64,000 nucleotides of DNA from Campanula takesimana (Eukaryota > Streptophyta > Magnoliopsida > Asterales > Campanulaceae). Within the stretch, counting starts at the first letter, position 1. Each line of letters begins with the position of its first letter. The notes under the pieces were generated by a model. The model was not told the origin of the DNA. It worked only from the letters and a program-made list of their open reading frames with translations, and searched no databases. The stretch is from contig JAOWBW010001049.1 in NCBI GenBank assembly GCA_026119855.1, forward strand, positions 1 through 64,000, given 5' to 3'. This document shows positions 1-11,094 of this stretch, piece after piece. A program made the position numbers and the translations under genes.

Positions 1-906
1 GTTCCGACCAATAACGAGGCTATTTACCTCAAGGTACGAGCAAGGGGGAGGCCCATCTCAAGTCTTAGTGGACGGTGGTTCCGCACTCAACCTCATGCCT
101 AGCAGAATCAGGGAATACTAGGACTTAAGGATTCCGATTTGAAGCCTTCTACTCAAGTAATCCGAGGTTATGATAGCACCGCCCGTACAGTCATGGGCAT
201 GATCGAAATAGACATTGAGTTTGGGAGCATGGTCATGTCCGTTCCATTCCAAGTGCTTGACATCTCGGCCTTGTTCAAATTGCTTTTGGGTCGACCATGG
301 ATCCACAGTTCTAATGCTGTCCCGTCAACTCTCCACCAATGTGTCAAGATCCGAAATGGTGATGAAATAGTGACCTGTCATGGCTGAAAACGTCACTATC
401 CACAGAAAAGGTGAGCCCGTCCACCAAGTTCAGCATGGTTTACCAGACTCCACTCTCTCCGGCGTCTCAATCAACGCCATTGACAAAGAAGGGGGAAACG
501 GATCATGGACCCCCAACAATCACAAGTCCTCCGCATGATGAGGAATATGGACTACTTCCCTGGTTAGGCCTAGGGAAATATCAACAAGGAATCCTACATC
601 CTGTGCAAGTCCCATTTGTCAAGAACACATTCGGTTGGGGTACAAGCCTTCCAGAGAAGACTTGAAACAAGAGCAAGCGATCAAGAATGAATAGGCCCGA
701 GCTCGTAAAGAAGGCCGTCGTTATGAGGTCCCTAATCTAACGCCTTACCGCAAGACGTGAAATGGCTATTTTGTCTACCAAGGGGAAGACGTTCCATACA
801 TGATCTTTCCCGAGCCGGGTTAACAATAAGGTGTCAAAAAGCCCGATCTCGAAATCTTCTCCGATTGTGAGATCCAGAAATCCGAAAGGGAACCAACTCC
901 CATGTC
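1..906 (+). pseudogene. Tat gag-pol remnant: aspartic protease and PR-RT spacer (element A, left piece)
   Basis: The protease would process the Gag-Pol polyprotein. Reading one frame across about 50-110 gives LVDGGSALNLMP, with the catalytic Asp codon at 71-73 in a D-G-G-S context; a frameshift follows near 120. The stretch 139-387 continues the fold (VIRGYDSTARTVMG, then LLLGRPWIH) and matches the E protease in order and spacing. From about 540 the frame holds a GLGKYQQG block and, after more breaks, a GYFVYQGEDVPYM block, both also found between PR and RT in E. Several stops and frameshifts make it non-functional. It stops at the T1 insertion and resumes at 11095. Confidence 0.8.
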
Positions 907-2925
907 TGTCATGACCCGAAAACCCCGTCTCTATTTTCTTAATAAATAATTAATTAATTTATTTATTTATTTGATTTAATAATTTATGTGTGCATTTTAT
1001 GTGTTATAATAATATATGCCTAGCATTTAATTGGTTAATTGTGCTAGTGTAGAGATTTGGGTCTTAATTGTTGGTGGGGAGTTATTTGTATTGGATAGAG
1101 TAGGGGAGGGGCCCCTAAGTGTAACATTTTAAATTATTATTCATCAACTCCCTCTCTTCTCCCTCACCCTCTCCTCATTTCCCAGCTCTCTCTCTTCTCT
1201 TCTCTCTCCTTGGTTTGGGTAAGTTTTCTTCTCTCCCTCTCTCTTTATTTCATCCTCTTCCTCTCATCTTTCCTTATTTCTCATTTTATGAAATGTGTTT
1301 TAGATCGTCGATAGGATCGCGTAGAACCAAAAATATTTGAATTCCGTCATCTTTGAGAAATTCCAAGTAAGTTGCTTTCCCCCATTTTTATGCTAAAGTG
1401 TTCATTTCATGTTTATATAATACTTTAGTTGATACATTTGATTTGATTGAGTTTGGGATTTATTTAGAATTATTTTGGTTTTGGGTTAAAATGGTGATTG
1501 TTATGAATGTTGGGTTTCAATCCTAGTTTGGGTTAATAGATGATGTGATTTAGGCCCCTTTCTAGTGTTAAGTTGTTTTGGTTCATGTTTATGCTTGATG
1601 GGAAGTTTAGTTGTGATTGATTTGAGAAGTTGTGAAATGGGTAAGAAAAATGAAGAACCCAGCTGCTGATTCCCGACCAAGAACCAGACCGAGCGCCCGC
1701 CCGGGTCTAGCTAGGCGCCCGCCCGCCTGCCTTTTTCTGCGGCCAAACCTCCTGGTCAAATAAGCGCCCGCCCGACCCCTACCTAGCGCCCGCCCGCCCC
1801 CTGTTCTGGATATTTACCTTTTTGCTTATTTAAAACTAAATGGCTTCCCTAGTTTAAGTTTATCTACTCAAATTAACTTAAGTTAACATCGTGGAACACT
1901 TTATTGTGAATAAATATGTTTATGGAATTTGACTAAGTATCGTTTTGGGAATGTGGGCCATCTTTGATGTGTTGATTAGATTGGTTTACCTTTGTGGTGA
2001 TTTATTTGGAATGGTTCCCTACTTTGGAATCATTAGTTGTTTATTTAAGCTAGTATTTATTACTTAGCATTTATTTGAAAGTCAGCTGGTTATTTGTGTT
2101 CGAGTCAGGCAATGGATAATGCTATAATGGCTCAAGCCAAGTCCAGTATAGCATCCCATTGGTCCTTCTTTCCTCATCCAGATTGGCCTTGGATGGGATG
2201 AGCTAAGCTCCTTTTGTGAGTATTCTAGCTAGACGTTTTGGAGCATGACTTTGTGGCATGGCTCCCGCCCTTTGTGGCATGTTACTTTGTTATTGGTTCC
2301 GGTACCGGGGGTTTTCTCTCAAGCTTTCATGCTACTATGAAGATGTTGATTATTGATTATTGAAGCTGCGTAGCGACCTTTATTTGGTTATATCAGTTGG
2401 AAACTTGGCTAATATCCTTTGTTAATTGTTTATTTCGCTGCTATCTGTTAATTGATAAATGCTATGTGCTAAGTGATATTTATCATTGTTATTTGCTTAT
2501 TGCATCATAGCATGTCATTAGTTGCATTAGTAAATTATTGAGATTTATCTCACCCCCTTTCTTTTATCTTTGTTTTTCCTTAACCCCCCCAGGAGGAAAG
2601 GATTAGACTCGCTGATCACGAGGAGGACGTCGCGAGGGTTGAGCTTTTTGGGCAAGTTGTATTGGTGGGGTTACATTACATAAATGTGTAACCTTTTTGG
2701 AATAGTTGTACCAAACTCGACGTAATTAGAATTTGTATATTTTATTATTTTGGGTGTGAGCTTATGGAGCTTACACTAGTTTATATTTTGTTGTTCAAGT
2801 TGGATTTCAAACTTGGTGTTATCATCTTTTGGTATAAAAGGAAATTTTATCTTCATTATTTTAGAGTTTATTGTTTAAGTCGAGTCCAGTCGCGTATCCG
2901 GGCCCACAGGGTCGGGGTCGCGACA
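907..2925 (+). repeat. 5' LTR of T1
   Basis: It begins TGTCATGACCCGAAAACC and ends GGGGTCGCGACA, giving short inverted termini. It aligns over its full length with 9049-11089, apart from indels. Inside are a pyrimidine-rich CTCTCTTCTC tract near 1150-1260, the spaced GC word array at 1693-1796, and a TATA-like TATTTAAAA at 1827-1835 about 30 bp after the array. The bZIP-like TGACGTCA of the related LTRs is degraded here to CGACGTAA near 2718. Confidence 0.93.
1693..1796 (+). promoter_or_regulatory. Spaced GC-word array in T1 LTR (pairs 22 bp apart, pair pitch 71 bp)
   Basis: The word GCGCCCGCCCG starts at 1693, 1715, 1764 and 1786. The two words of each pair are 22 bp apart and the pairs are 71 bp apart. 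The 3' LTR repeats this at 9832, 9854, 9904 and 9926, the pitch there being 72 because of an indel. The array lies in an otherwise AT-rich LTR just before a TATA-like sequence. Regulatory function is inferred only. Confidence 0.6.
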
Positions 2926-2927
2926 GT

Positions 2928-2939
2928 TGGTATCAGAGC
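2928..2939 (+). promoter_or_regulatory. Primer-binding site of T1 (initiator Met tRNA type)
   Basis: TGGTATCAGAGC lies 2 bp after the LTR end. It is the usual plant PBS complementary to the 3' end of initiator methionine tRNA, where minus-strand cDNA synthesis would start. Confidence 0.95.
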
Positions 2940-3609
2940 TATGGTTAGCTCTAAGTAAAGTCTAGGTGGACTAGTATGACCTAGGAGGGTAGTTGTGTCG
3001 GAGTGAGTAAACGGTTGATGTTTTATGCAGGTAATTATTCACAATGGCTAGAAGAAGAACGGGTGAAAGTTCTAGTGGGGCTCAGAATCAGAATGATCTT
3101 CGGGAAGAGAACCGTGCTATGTTCCAAGGCATGTTGAGGTGGCCATGAAGGCAATTCATGACCAAGGACCAAGAGAGGAGCATGTGGCACCTTCACGATA
3201 CGGGTTGGAACAATTTCTGAAATTAAAACCAAGAGAGTTCGATGGTGAGCCAGATGTGAAGAAGGCCGAACTATGGGTTGAGTCTATGGAGAAAATTTAT
3301 GATGTGTTTGGGTGCACGGATGAGGATAGAGTCTGATTCGCGGCTTATAAGCTTGTGGGTGCCGCCGAGCATTAATGGAAAGGAGTTAAAGCGAGTTGGG
3401 ATGATACTCACACAGTGTATGCGTGGGAATTGTTTGTGCGGAAATTCAAGGAGCATTTCATTCCGGTAGTAGATCAAAACCGAAAAGAGATCGAGCTTCT
3501 CAACTTGGAGCAAGGTTTGTTGTCTATAGCTCAGTACTCGGCTAAGTTCACAGAATTAGCCCGGTATTGTGACTATCTTGTGAGGACCGAGGAGCAGAAA
3601 GCCATGAGG

Positions 3610-5138
3610 TGTTGGTAGTGGTGCCCTAGGCACGTTTAATAAACGTTGTAATTGTTATCATTATTTCATATCAATAAAAAGATATTGTGATTATTATTGT
3701 TGTTCATGTTTACTTATAATAATCCCCGTCCCTAGTGCTTGTTAAGCACTAGTATAAAGCTAAATGATCATGGGATGATCATGTTAGATTTATGGGGTAC
3801 TTGTTTGGAACAAGGTACTGGACTTGACCGCTTGCATGAGATTATGTCATGGTCTATGTCGTACATATATCTCATATTAGTTATGTCATTTGAATCTTAG
3901 ACATGAAGTTATTATAGTCTTCACTTGATGAACATTGTGTTTGACATATTCAAACGCTACCTTAACACGGTAGTTATAAAGGGTATGATTGGCATAATCG
4001 GATTCCCGTTGGGAAGAAAATAAGCTAAATGGATTTTTCCCTCCACGGAGAGATGTCAAGCTTGGGCCCCTCGAAGGAATGATGTTGATGAAATGTTCGG
4101 CCGACTCAAATGGATTGATTGGATCAATAGCATTTGAATTATCAACATATTCGGAATCGATAAAGTATTGAACAAAACAAGTTGACTGTTTGACCATGAC
4201 TTGTGTTCAATGACATCGTGGACAAAGGGATTGTGACATATTCTAAAGGAATGCGAAATTGTATCTAGTTACACATATTGGATAGGTATGACGGTTTGCT
4301 AGAACCTAATCATATCTTATGGGTTCATGTTTGAGCCCATTGCCAACTTAGTGTAATCCTAGAGGGTCACACACAAATAGAAACGAATCATAAAGGACTA
4401 AATTGGAATTATGGAAAAATGTCAGGTTTGGCTCTAGCCGGTCGTGCGCCTTAAAATGGCATGGCCGTGCCATAAATCCAAACCAAGGCAAATCTGTCGA
4501 CATGTTTGACACGACCGTGCCAATAAGTTCAAGCACGACCGTGCCGAAATTGGTCGACTGGGGGAAATCACGCGGACCTGATGCACGACCGTGCCAGTTT
4601 ATAGGGCACGACCATGCCAAGTCAAGTCGGCCAGAATTCCTTGTTGCCTAATTTGGTGACGGTGATTTAGGATTCCTAAGTCCTTAAGGGTTAAGGATTG
4701 GGACCTATTTAAAGATCCTTTCAGCAGCCATTAGCATCATTATTGTGAGTGCCTCCATAAGGTTTGAGAGGTTATTTTTCTTGTTCTAAGATCCCAAAGT
4801 GAAGAACAAGAATATTCATAATTCCATATAGTTCTTGCAATTGTGAAAGTGTGTTTCACAATTTGGTCTAGCAACCAAGATCAAGAAGTTGCTTGATATT
4901 CGTTCGTGGTGTGGATACCGCTAGAGGGTGAAGCTCATCATCTTCAAGGTTCGCGTTCTTGATCAAGTTTCAAAATCTCCACCAAGTTCAAAAGCTAGAA
5001 ATTCATAGCCATCAAGGGTAGTTATTCCTCTATTCATCTTGTTGTATTTGATTAATCATATGAACGGATCCATGGCTTTGGGTTTCTTAAAATTTTAATT
5101 GCTAATTTCCGCTGCGCATGTTTGATCGAAACCCAACA
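3610..5138 (+). mobile_element. Solo LTR, Ty1/copia type, inside T1 gag
   Basis: This 1529-bp insert has TGTTGG...CCAACA ends and the 5-bp target duplication TGAGG at 3605-3609 and 5139-5143. It has no PBS, polypurine tract or coding domain, so it is a single LTR left by LTR-LTR recombination. A TATA box (TATTTAAA, 4706-4713) sets the + orientation. Gag reads through in frame once the insert and one TSD copy are ignored. The end, with TTCCGCTGCGCATG before CCCAACA, is typical of copia LTRs. It does not match the LTR of G, so it is another family. Confidence 0.9.
4442..4618 (+). promoter_or_regulatory. Palindromic GCACGACCGTGC word array upstream of TATA (solo LTR)
   Basis: Six copies of a word close to GGCACGACCGTGCC have their CCGTGC-like core at 4442, 4465, 4515, 4539, 4589 and 4612. 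The spacings are 23, 50, 24, 50 and 23 bp: three pairs 23-24 bp apart repeated every 73-74 bp. The word is nearly self-complementary. The array ends about 90 bp before the TATA box. Function unknown. Confidence 0.6.
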
Positions 5139-8100
5139 TGAGGTTCATCCGTGGTTTGAAGACATCCATCCGTACTCAGCTTATAACCCAGAGGATGTGA
5201 CATTCCAGGATGCGGTAGACCGTGCATACTTAATCGGGCAAGATATAAAGGAGCATAAAAAGAAGGTCGAGATGACTAACACTAGCAAGCAGGGAGGGCA
5301 GAGCAAGCCACAAACGTTCAGATAACCGAGGTAATTTTGGGGACAATCTCAGTCCTGAGGGCAACCAATCCCAAGGAACCCGGGCACTACTGCCGGGAAA
5401 CCAAGGGAACCAAAATAGGAGACTCTGTTCATATTGCCAAAGGGAAGGGACACTCGGAGGACCGGTGTTGGAAGAAGCAGGGGAAATGTAATTACTGTGG
5501 GCAGTTGGGGCATTTTGTGAAGGATTGCCCGAGATTCAGAGGTCAACTGACTGGGGTAGGAGCTGGGGCTCCACAGGGTCCAGAAAAGGGATGCTACGGG
5601 AAAGCCCAAGGTCCAAGGAAAAGTGTTTGCAATGAATCAGCATCAGGCAGATAATCCCTCAGTGATTAGAGGTATTGTTTCTATATCTAGTGTGAGCGCT
5701 CGTACGTTAGTAGATCCAGGATCATCTCATTCTTACATTTCTGTGCAATTTGCTTCTTTGCTAAATGTCGCATTGAGTCTTACCTTATGTGCTAGAGGTG
5801 TCGACCCCTATAGGAGAATGTTTGGTGATCGATAGAGTATTTCGTGATTGTGACGTGCTTATATTTGGTCGTGTCTTGTGTGCGGACTTTGATGTTATTT
5901 GGGTATGGATTAGTTGAGCAAGTTTTATGCTTCTGTTGATTGTCGTAAGAAAGTTGTTACTTTTTCTATTCCCAATATGCCTAAATTTGTTTTGAGGCTA
6001 TGCCTTTGGGTAGGAATATTCGTATGATTCTTATGTGAAAGCTAGGAGATTATTGCATCGAGGTTGTGAGGGTTACTTGGCTAGTGTGCTTGATACTAGG
6101 AAAGAATCTCCTAGTTTGGAGAGTGTTCGGGTAGTTAGAGAATTTCCCGATGTTTTCTCTTCTGAATATGATATGCCTCCTGATCGTAAGATAGAGTTTG
6201 TATAGACCTTTTGCCGGGTACGGCTCCGATTTCGAAAGCACAATATAGGTTGGCTCCCGCAGAGTTGAAGGAACTAAAGGTTCAGTTGCAAGAGTTGCTT
6301 GATCGAGGGTTTATCCACCCTAGTGTTTCCCGTGGGGAGCACCGGTTTTGTTTGTGCGGAAGAAAGACGGCTCTTTGAGATTGTGTATTGATTACCGAAA
6401 TTTGAATCAGGTTACAGTGAAGAACAAGTATCCTCTACCTCACATTGATGATTTATTTGATCAGCTTCAAGGGTCCGTGTGTTTTCTAAACTTGACTTGA
6501 GGAGTGGGTACCATCAGTTGAAGATTCGATCGGAGGAATTCCGAAGACTGCCTTTCGCACTCGTTATGGTCATTACGAATTCTTGGTTATGCCGTTTGGG
6601 TTGACAAACGCGCCTGCCGTATTTATGGATTTGATGAACCGGGTTTCCATCCTTATCTTGATTCTTTCGTGGTGGTTCATCGACGACATTCTTGTCTACT
6701 CTAAATCTCGAGAGGAGCACGAGCAAACACTTGAGGACAGTTTTATCCATTCTTGCGAGGGAGCAGTTGTTTGCGAAGTTTAGTAAATGCGAATTTGGCT
6801 CGAGAAGGTTTCATTCTGGGTCATGTTATTTCTAAAGATGGGATTTCTGTGGATCCTTCAAAGATAGAAGCCATAGTTGATTGGAAGAGACCCGAGACAG
6901 TGACCGAGATCAGAAGTTTTCTGGGCTTAGCCGGGTATTACAGAAGGTTTATAGAAGGGTTTTTAGAGGATTGCTACTCCGATGACTCAGTTGACCCGGA
7001 AGGATGTACCGTTTGTGTGGAGTGTGAAAAATGTCAAGGTAGCTTTGATGAATTAAAGAAGAGATTAACTACGGCTCCTATTCTTGCGTTACCAAATGGA
7101 AATGACGACTTAGTGATATACAGTGATGCTTCGAAAGAGGATTTGGGTTGTGTTTTGATGCAGAATGGGAAAGTAATTGCTTATGCTTCGAGGAAGTTGA
7201 CCCCTAGTGAACAGAATTACCCTACTCATGATATGGAGTTGGCTACGATAGTCTTTGCGTTGCATAAGTGGAAGCATTACCTTTACGGAGCGAAGTTTGA
7301 GATTTTTACCGATCACAAAAGTCTGAAATACCTCTTCTCTCAAAAGGAATTGAACAACCGGCAGCGTCGATGGATGGAAATTTTAAAGGACTATGATTGT
7401 ACGATTTCTTATCATCCGGGGAAGGCGAATGTGGTAGCCGATGCGATTAGTAGAAAGTCTTATGTGGCCTCGATGATGGTTCGAGAGAGGAAAATGCTTG
7501 AGGATGTTCGAGATTGGTGTCCTCATGAATCGAGACATGGGGATATTTTTGCGAATATTAGGGTATCTCCGACCGTAATTCAGAGGATAAAAGAAGCTCA
7601 AAAAGAAGATCCCGAGTTAGTGAAAGTAATGGGTAAAATGAAGGAAAAGAACTTCGAGGATTTTTCTATGAGTTCGAATGGGGTGTTGACTTTCCGTGGT
7701 CGCTTGTGCGTACCCGATGTTGGTGGAATAAAGAGGCAAGTTTTAGATGAGGGTCACAAATCAAGATATACTATTCATCCTGGTAGTACGAAGATGTATC
7801 AAAATTTGAAACAACACTTTTGGTGGAACAACATGAAGAGGGAAATAGCCGAGTATGTTTCGAAATGTTTAACTTGTCAGCAGGTCAAAGCCGAGCATCA
7901 GAGACCCGCAGGACTACTTCAGCCGTTAGAGATTCCGGATTGGAAATGGGAGCATGTGACTATGGATTTCGTTACGGGACTACCTCGTACCCGTAGGAAG
8001 TATGACAGTGTTTGGGTAATCGTGGATAGACTGACCAAGAATGCACATTTCTTGCCTATTGACATTAGGTACTCGATGGAAAAGCTTGCGACCCTTTACA

Positions 8101-9033
8101 TTGATGAGATTGCGAGATTGCATGGGGTTCCGGTTAGCATTGTGTCAGATCGAGACCCGAGGTTTACTTCTAGATTCTGGAAGGCGTTTCAGGAAGCTTT
8201 GGGTACAGATTTTCGATTCAGCACAGGTTTTCACCCTCAGACCGACGGTCAATCCGAGAGGACCATTCAGATTTTGGAGGATATGTTGCGAGCTTGTTCG
8301 ATAGACTTTTCCGATTCTTGGGATAGACATTTACCATTAGTGGAATTCTCTTACAACAACAGTTATCAGGCTAGTATCGAGATGGCACCTTATGAGGCCT
8401 TATATGGGAGAAAATGTAGATCGCCTATCTAATGAGATGAGGTCGGTGAAGCGAAGATCGTGGGTATTGATTTGCTTCAGGATTCAGTTGAGAAAGTTAG
8501 AGTTATCCGGGATCGATTGAAAACAGCCCAGAGTCGACAGAAGAGCTATGCAGATAACCGAAGGCGAGATCTTAGTTTTCAGACCGGTGATTTTGTGTTC
8601 TTGAAAGTATCTCCGAAGGTGGGTATTCGAAGGTTCGGGAAGAAAGGCAAATTGGCTCCGAGGTTTATAGGTCCGTTTGAGATTCTGGGAAAGGTGGGGC
8701 TTCTTGCGTATCGACTTGCGTTACCACCATCATTAGACCGGTTACATAATGTTTTCCACGTTTCTATGCTTCGAAAGTATGTGCATGATCCATCTCACGT
8801 GTTACCGAGGGTACCGGAGGACATAGAGCCCGACATGACTTACGAGGAACCACCGGGTTCGAATCCTTGATTCTAAAGTCCAAGAGTTGAGAAACAAGAG
8901 CATTGCGTTGGTTATAGTCCTTGGAGAATCACAATGTGAGGAATCGACTTGGGAGCTTCGAGAGGAGATGAGCGTAAATATCCGTGGCTTTTTAATTCGG
9001 GTAAGTCTCGTTAAAATTCGGGTCGAATTTTCT

Positions 9034-9048
9034 TTAAGGGGGAGTGAA
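9034..9048 (+). promoter_or_regulatory. Polypurine tract of T1
   Basis: TTAAGGGGGAGTGAA directly abuts the 3' LTR and is the plus-strand primer site. The same tract, reversed, borders the left LTR of H. Confidence 0.9.
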
Positions 9049-11089
9049 TGTCACAACCCGAAAACCCATCTCTATTTTCTTAATAAATAATTATTTATTT
9101 ATTTATTTATTTGATTTAATAATTTATGTGTGCATTTTATGTGTTATAATAATTTATGCCTAGCATTTAATTGGTTAATTGTGCTAGTGTAGAGATTTGG
9201 GTCTTAATTGTTGGTGGGAGTTATTTGTATTGGATAGAGTAGGGGAGGGGCCCTAAGTGTAACATTTCAAATTATTATTCATCAACTCCCTCTCTTCTCC
9301 CCTCACCCTCTCCCTCATTTCCCAGCTCTCTCTCTCTTTCTCTCTCTTTGGTTTGGGTAAGTTTTCTTCTCTCCCTTCTCTCTTCATTTTCATCCTCTTC
9401 CTCTCATCTTTCTTATTTCTCATTTTATGAAATGTGTTTAGATCGTCGATAGGATCGCGTAGAACCAAAAATATTTGAATTCCGTCATCTTTGAGAAATT
9501 CCAAGTAAGTTGCTTTTCCCCATTTTTATGCTAAAGTGTTCATTTCATGTTATATAATGCTTTAGTTGATACATTTGATGTTTGATTGAGTTTGGGATTT
9601 ATTTAGAATTTATTTTGGTTTTTGGTTAAAAATGGTGATTGTTATGAATGTTGGGTTTCAATCCTAGTTTGGTTAATAGATGATGTGATTTAGGTCCCTT
9701 TCTAGTTTTTAAGTTGTTTTGGTTCATGTTTATGCTTGATGGGAAGTTGGTTGTGATTGATTTTGAGAAGTTGTGAAATGGGTAAGAAAAATGAAGAACC
9801 AGCTGCTGATTCCCGACCAAGACCAGACCGAGCGCCCGCCCGGGTCTAGCTAGGCGCCCGCCCGCCTGCCTTTTTCCTGCGGCCAAACCTCCTGGTCAAA
9901 TAAGCGCCCACCCGACCCCTACCTAGTGCCCGCCCGCCCCCTGTTCTGGATATTTACCTTTTTGCTTGTTTAAAACTAATGGCTCCCTAGTTTAAGTTTA
10001 TCTACTCAAATTAACTTAAGTTAACATCGTGGAAACACTTTATCAATTGGAATTGGTTCTTTTGTGAATAAATATGTTATGGAATTTGACTAAGTATCGT
10101 TTTGGGAATGTGGGCCATCTTTGATGTGTTGATTGGATTGGTTTACCTTTGTGGTGATTATTTGGAATGGTTCCCTACTTTGGAATCATTAGTTGTTTAT
10201 TTAAGCTAGTATTTATTACTTAGCATTTATTGAAAGTCCAGCTGGTTATTTGTGTTCGAGTCAGGCAATGGATAATGCTATAATGGCTCAAGCCAAGTCC
10301 AGTATAGCATCGCCCATTGGTCCTTCTTTCCTCATCCAGATTGGCCTTGGATGGGATGAGCTAGCTCCTTTTGTGAGTATTCTAGCTAGACGTTTTGGAG
10401 CATGACTTTGTGGCATGGCTCCCGCCCTTTGTGGCATGTTACTTTGTTATTGGTTCCGGTACGGGGGTTTTCTCTTCAAGCTTTCATGCTACTATGAAGA
10501 TGTTGATTGTTGATTATTGAAGCTGCGTAGCGACCTTTATTTGGTTATATCAGTTGGGAAACCTTGGCTAATATCCTTTGTTAATTGTTTATTTCTGCTG
10601 CTATCTGTTAATTGATAAATGCTATGTGCTAGTGGATATTTATCATTGTTATTTTCTTATTGCATCATAGCATGTCATGTAGTTGCATTAGTAACTTATT
10701 GAGATTTATCTCACCCCCTTTCTTTATCTTTGTTTTTCCTTAACCCCCCCCCCCCAGGAGGAAAGGATTAGACTCGCTGATCACGAGGAGGACGTCGCGA
10801 GGGTTGAGCTTTTGGGCAAGTTGTTATTGGTGGGTTTACATTACATAAATATGTAATTGGGAATAGTTGTACCAAACTCGACGTCATTAGAATTTTATAT
10901 TTTATTATTTTGGGGTGAGCTTATGGAGCTTACACTAGTTTATATTTTGTTGTTCAAGTTGGATTTCAAAAACTTGGTGTTATCATCTTTTGGTATAAAA
11001 GGAAATTTTTATCTTCATTATTTTAGAGTATTGTTTAAGTCGACGTCCAGCTCGCGTACTCCAGGCCCGCGGGGTCGGGGGTCGCGACA
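9049..11089 (+). repeat. 3' LTR of T1
   Basis: It begins TGTCACAACCCGAAAACC and ends GGGTCGCGACA. It matches the 5' LTR, including the word array (9832-9936), with scattered indels: a C-run expanded near 10747 and a 26-bp segment near 10043 that is absent from the 5' LTR. The CGACGTCA remnant near 10881 corresponds to the TGACGTCA site of the other Tekay LTRs. Confidence 0.93.
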
Positions 11090-11094
11090 ATGTC

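Larger units (their letters stand above)
3044..9014 (+). pseudogene. T1 gag-pol: Gag, protease, RT, RNase H, integrase, chromodomain (broken)
   Basis: The ATG at 3044 starts a Gag like that of H. Order: Gag capsid region (3044-3609, resuming at 5144 after the solo LTR), two CCHC zinc knuckles (about 5440-5540), protease (VDPGSSHSYIS near 5710), RT (VMPFGLTNAPA near 6585, then IDDILVYS), RNase H (SDASKEDLGCVL near 7120; TDHKSLKYLF near 7310), integrase zinc finger and core (SDRDPRF near 8145) and a C-terminal chromodomain (about 8860-8990). The part 6753-8432 is a continuous 559-codon stretch. Damage: a CGA-type stop near 3333, a stop at 3375, many frameshifts from 5300 to 6780, adjacent stops TAA TGA at about 8431-8436, and frameshifts in the chromodomain. 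Known: Tekay chromodomains are thought to direct integration towards chromatin marks. Confidence 0.92.
907..11089 (+). mobile_element. Element T1: Tekay-type chromovirus (Ty3/gypsy), complete but degraded
   Basis: It has two LTRs (907-2925 and 9049-11089) with TGTC...GACA ends, an initiator-Met-type PBS, gag-pol with a chromodomain, and a polypurine tract. The 5-bp target duplication ATGTC is at 902-906 and 11090-11094, and removing the element rejoins element A between PR and RT. The LTRs differ in length (2019 and 2041 bp) and by many visible indels, so this copy is older than H. Its gag holds a copia-type solo LTR. Confidence 0.93.

Noticed and set aside
1693..1796. Regularly spaced repeats that might be read as a CRISPR-like array.
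   Set aside because: The repeats are 10-13 bp with 10-50 bp spacers inside LTRs of a plant genome, with no cas genes; the same arrays occur in both LTRs of an element.
2928..2939. TGGTATCAGAGC sites as tRNA gene fragments.
   Set aside because: They lie next to LTR ends in T1, G and H, as primer-binding sites do; no cloverleaf surrounds them.
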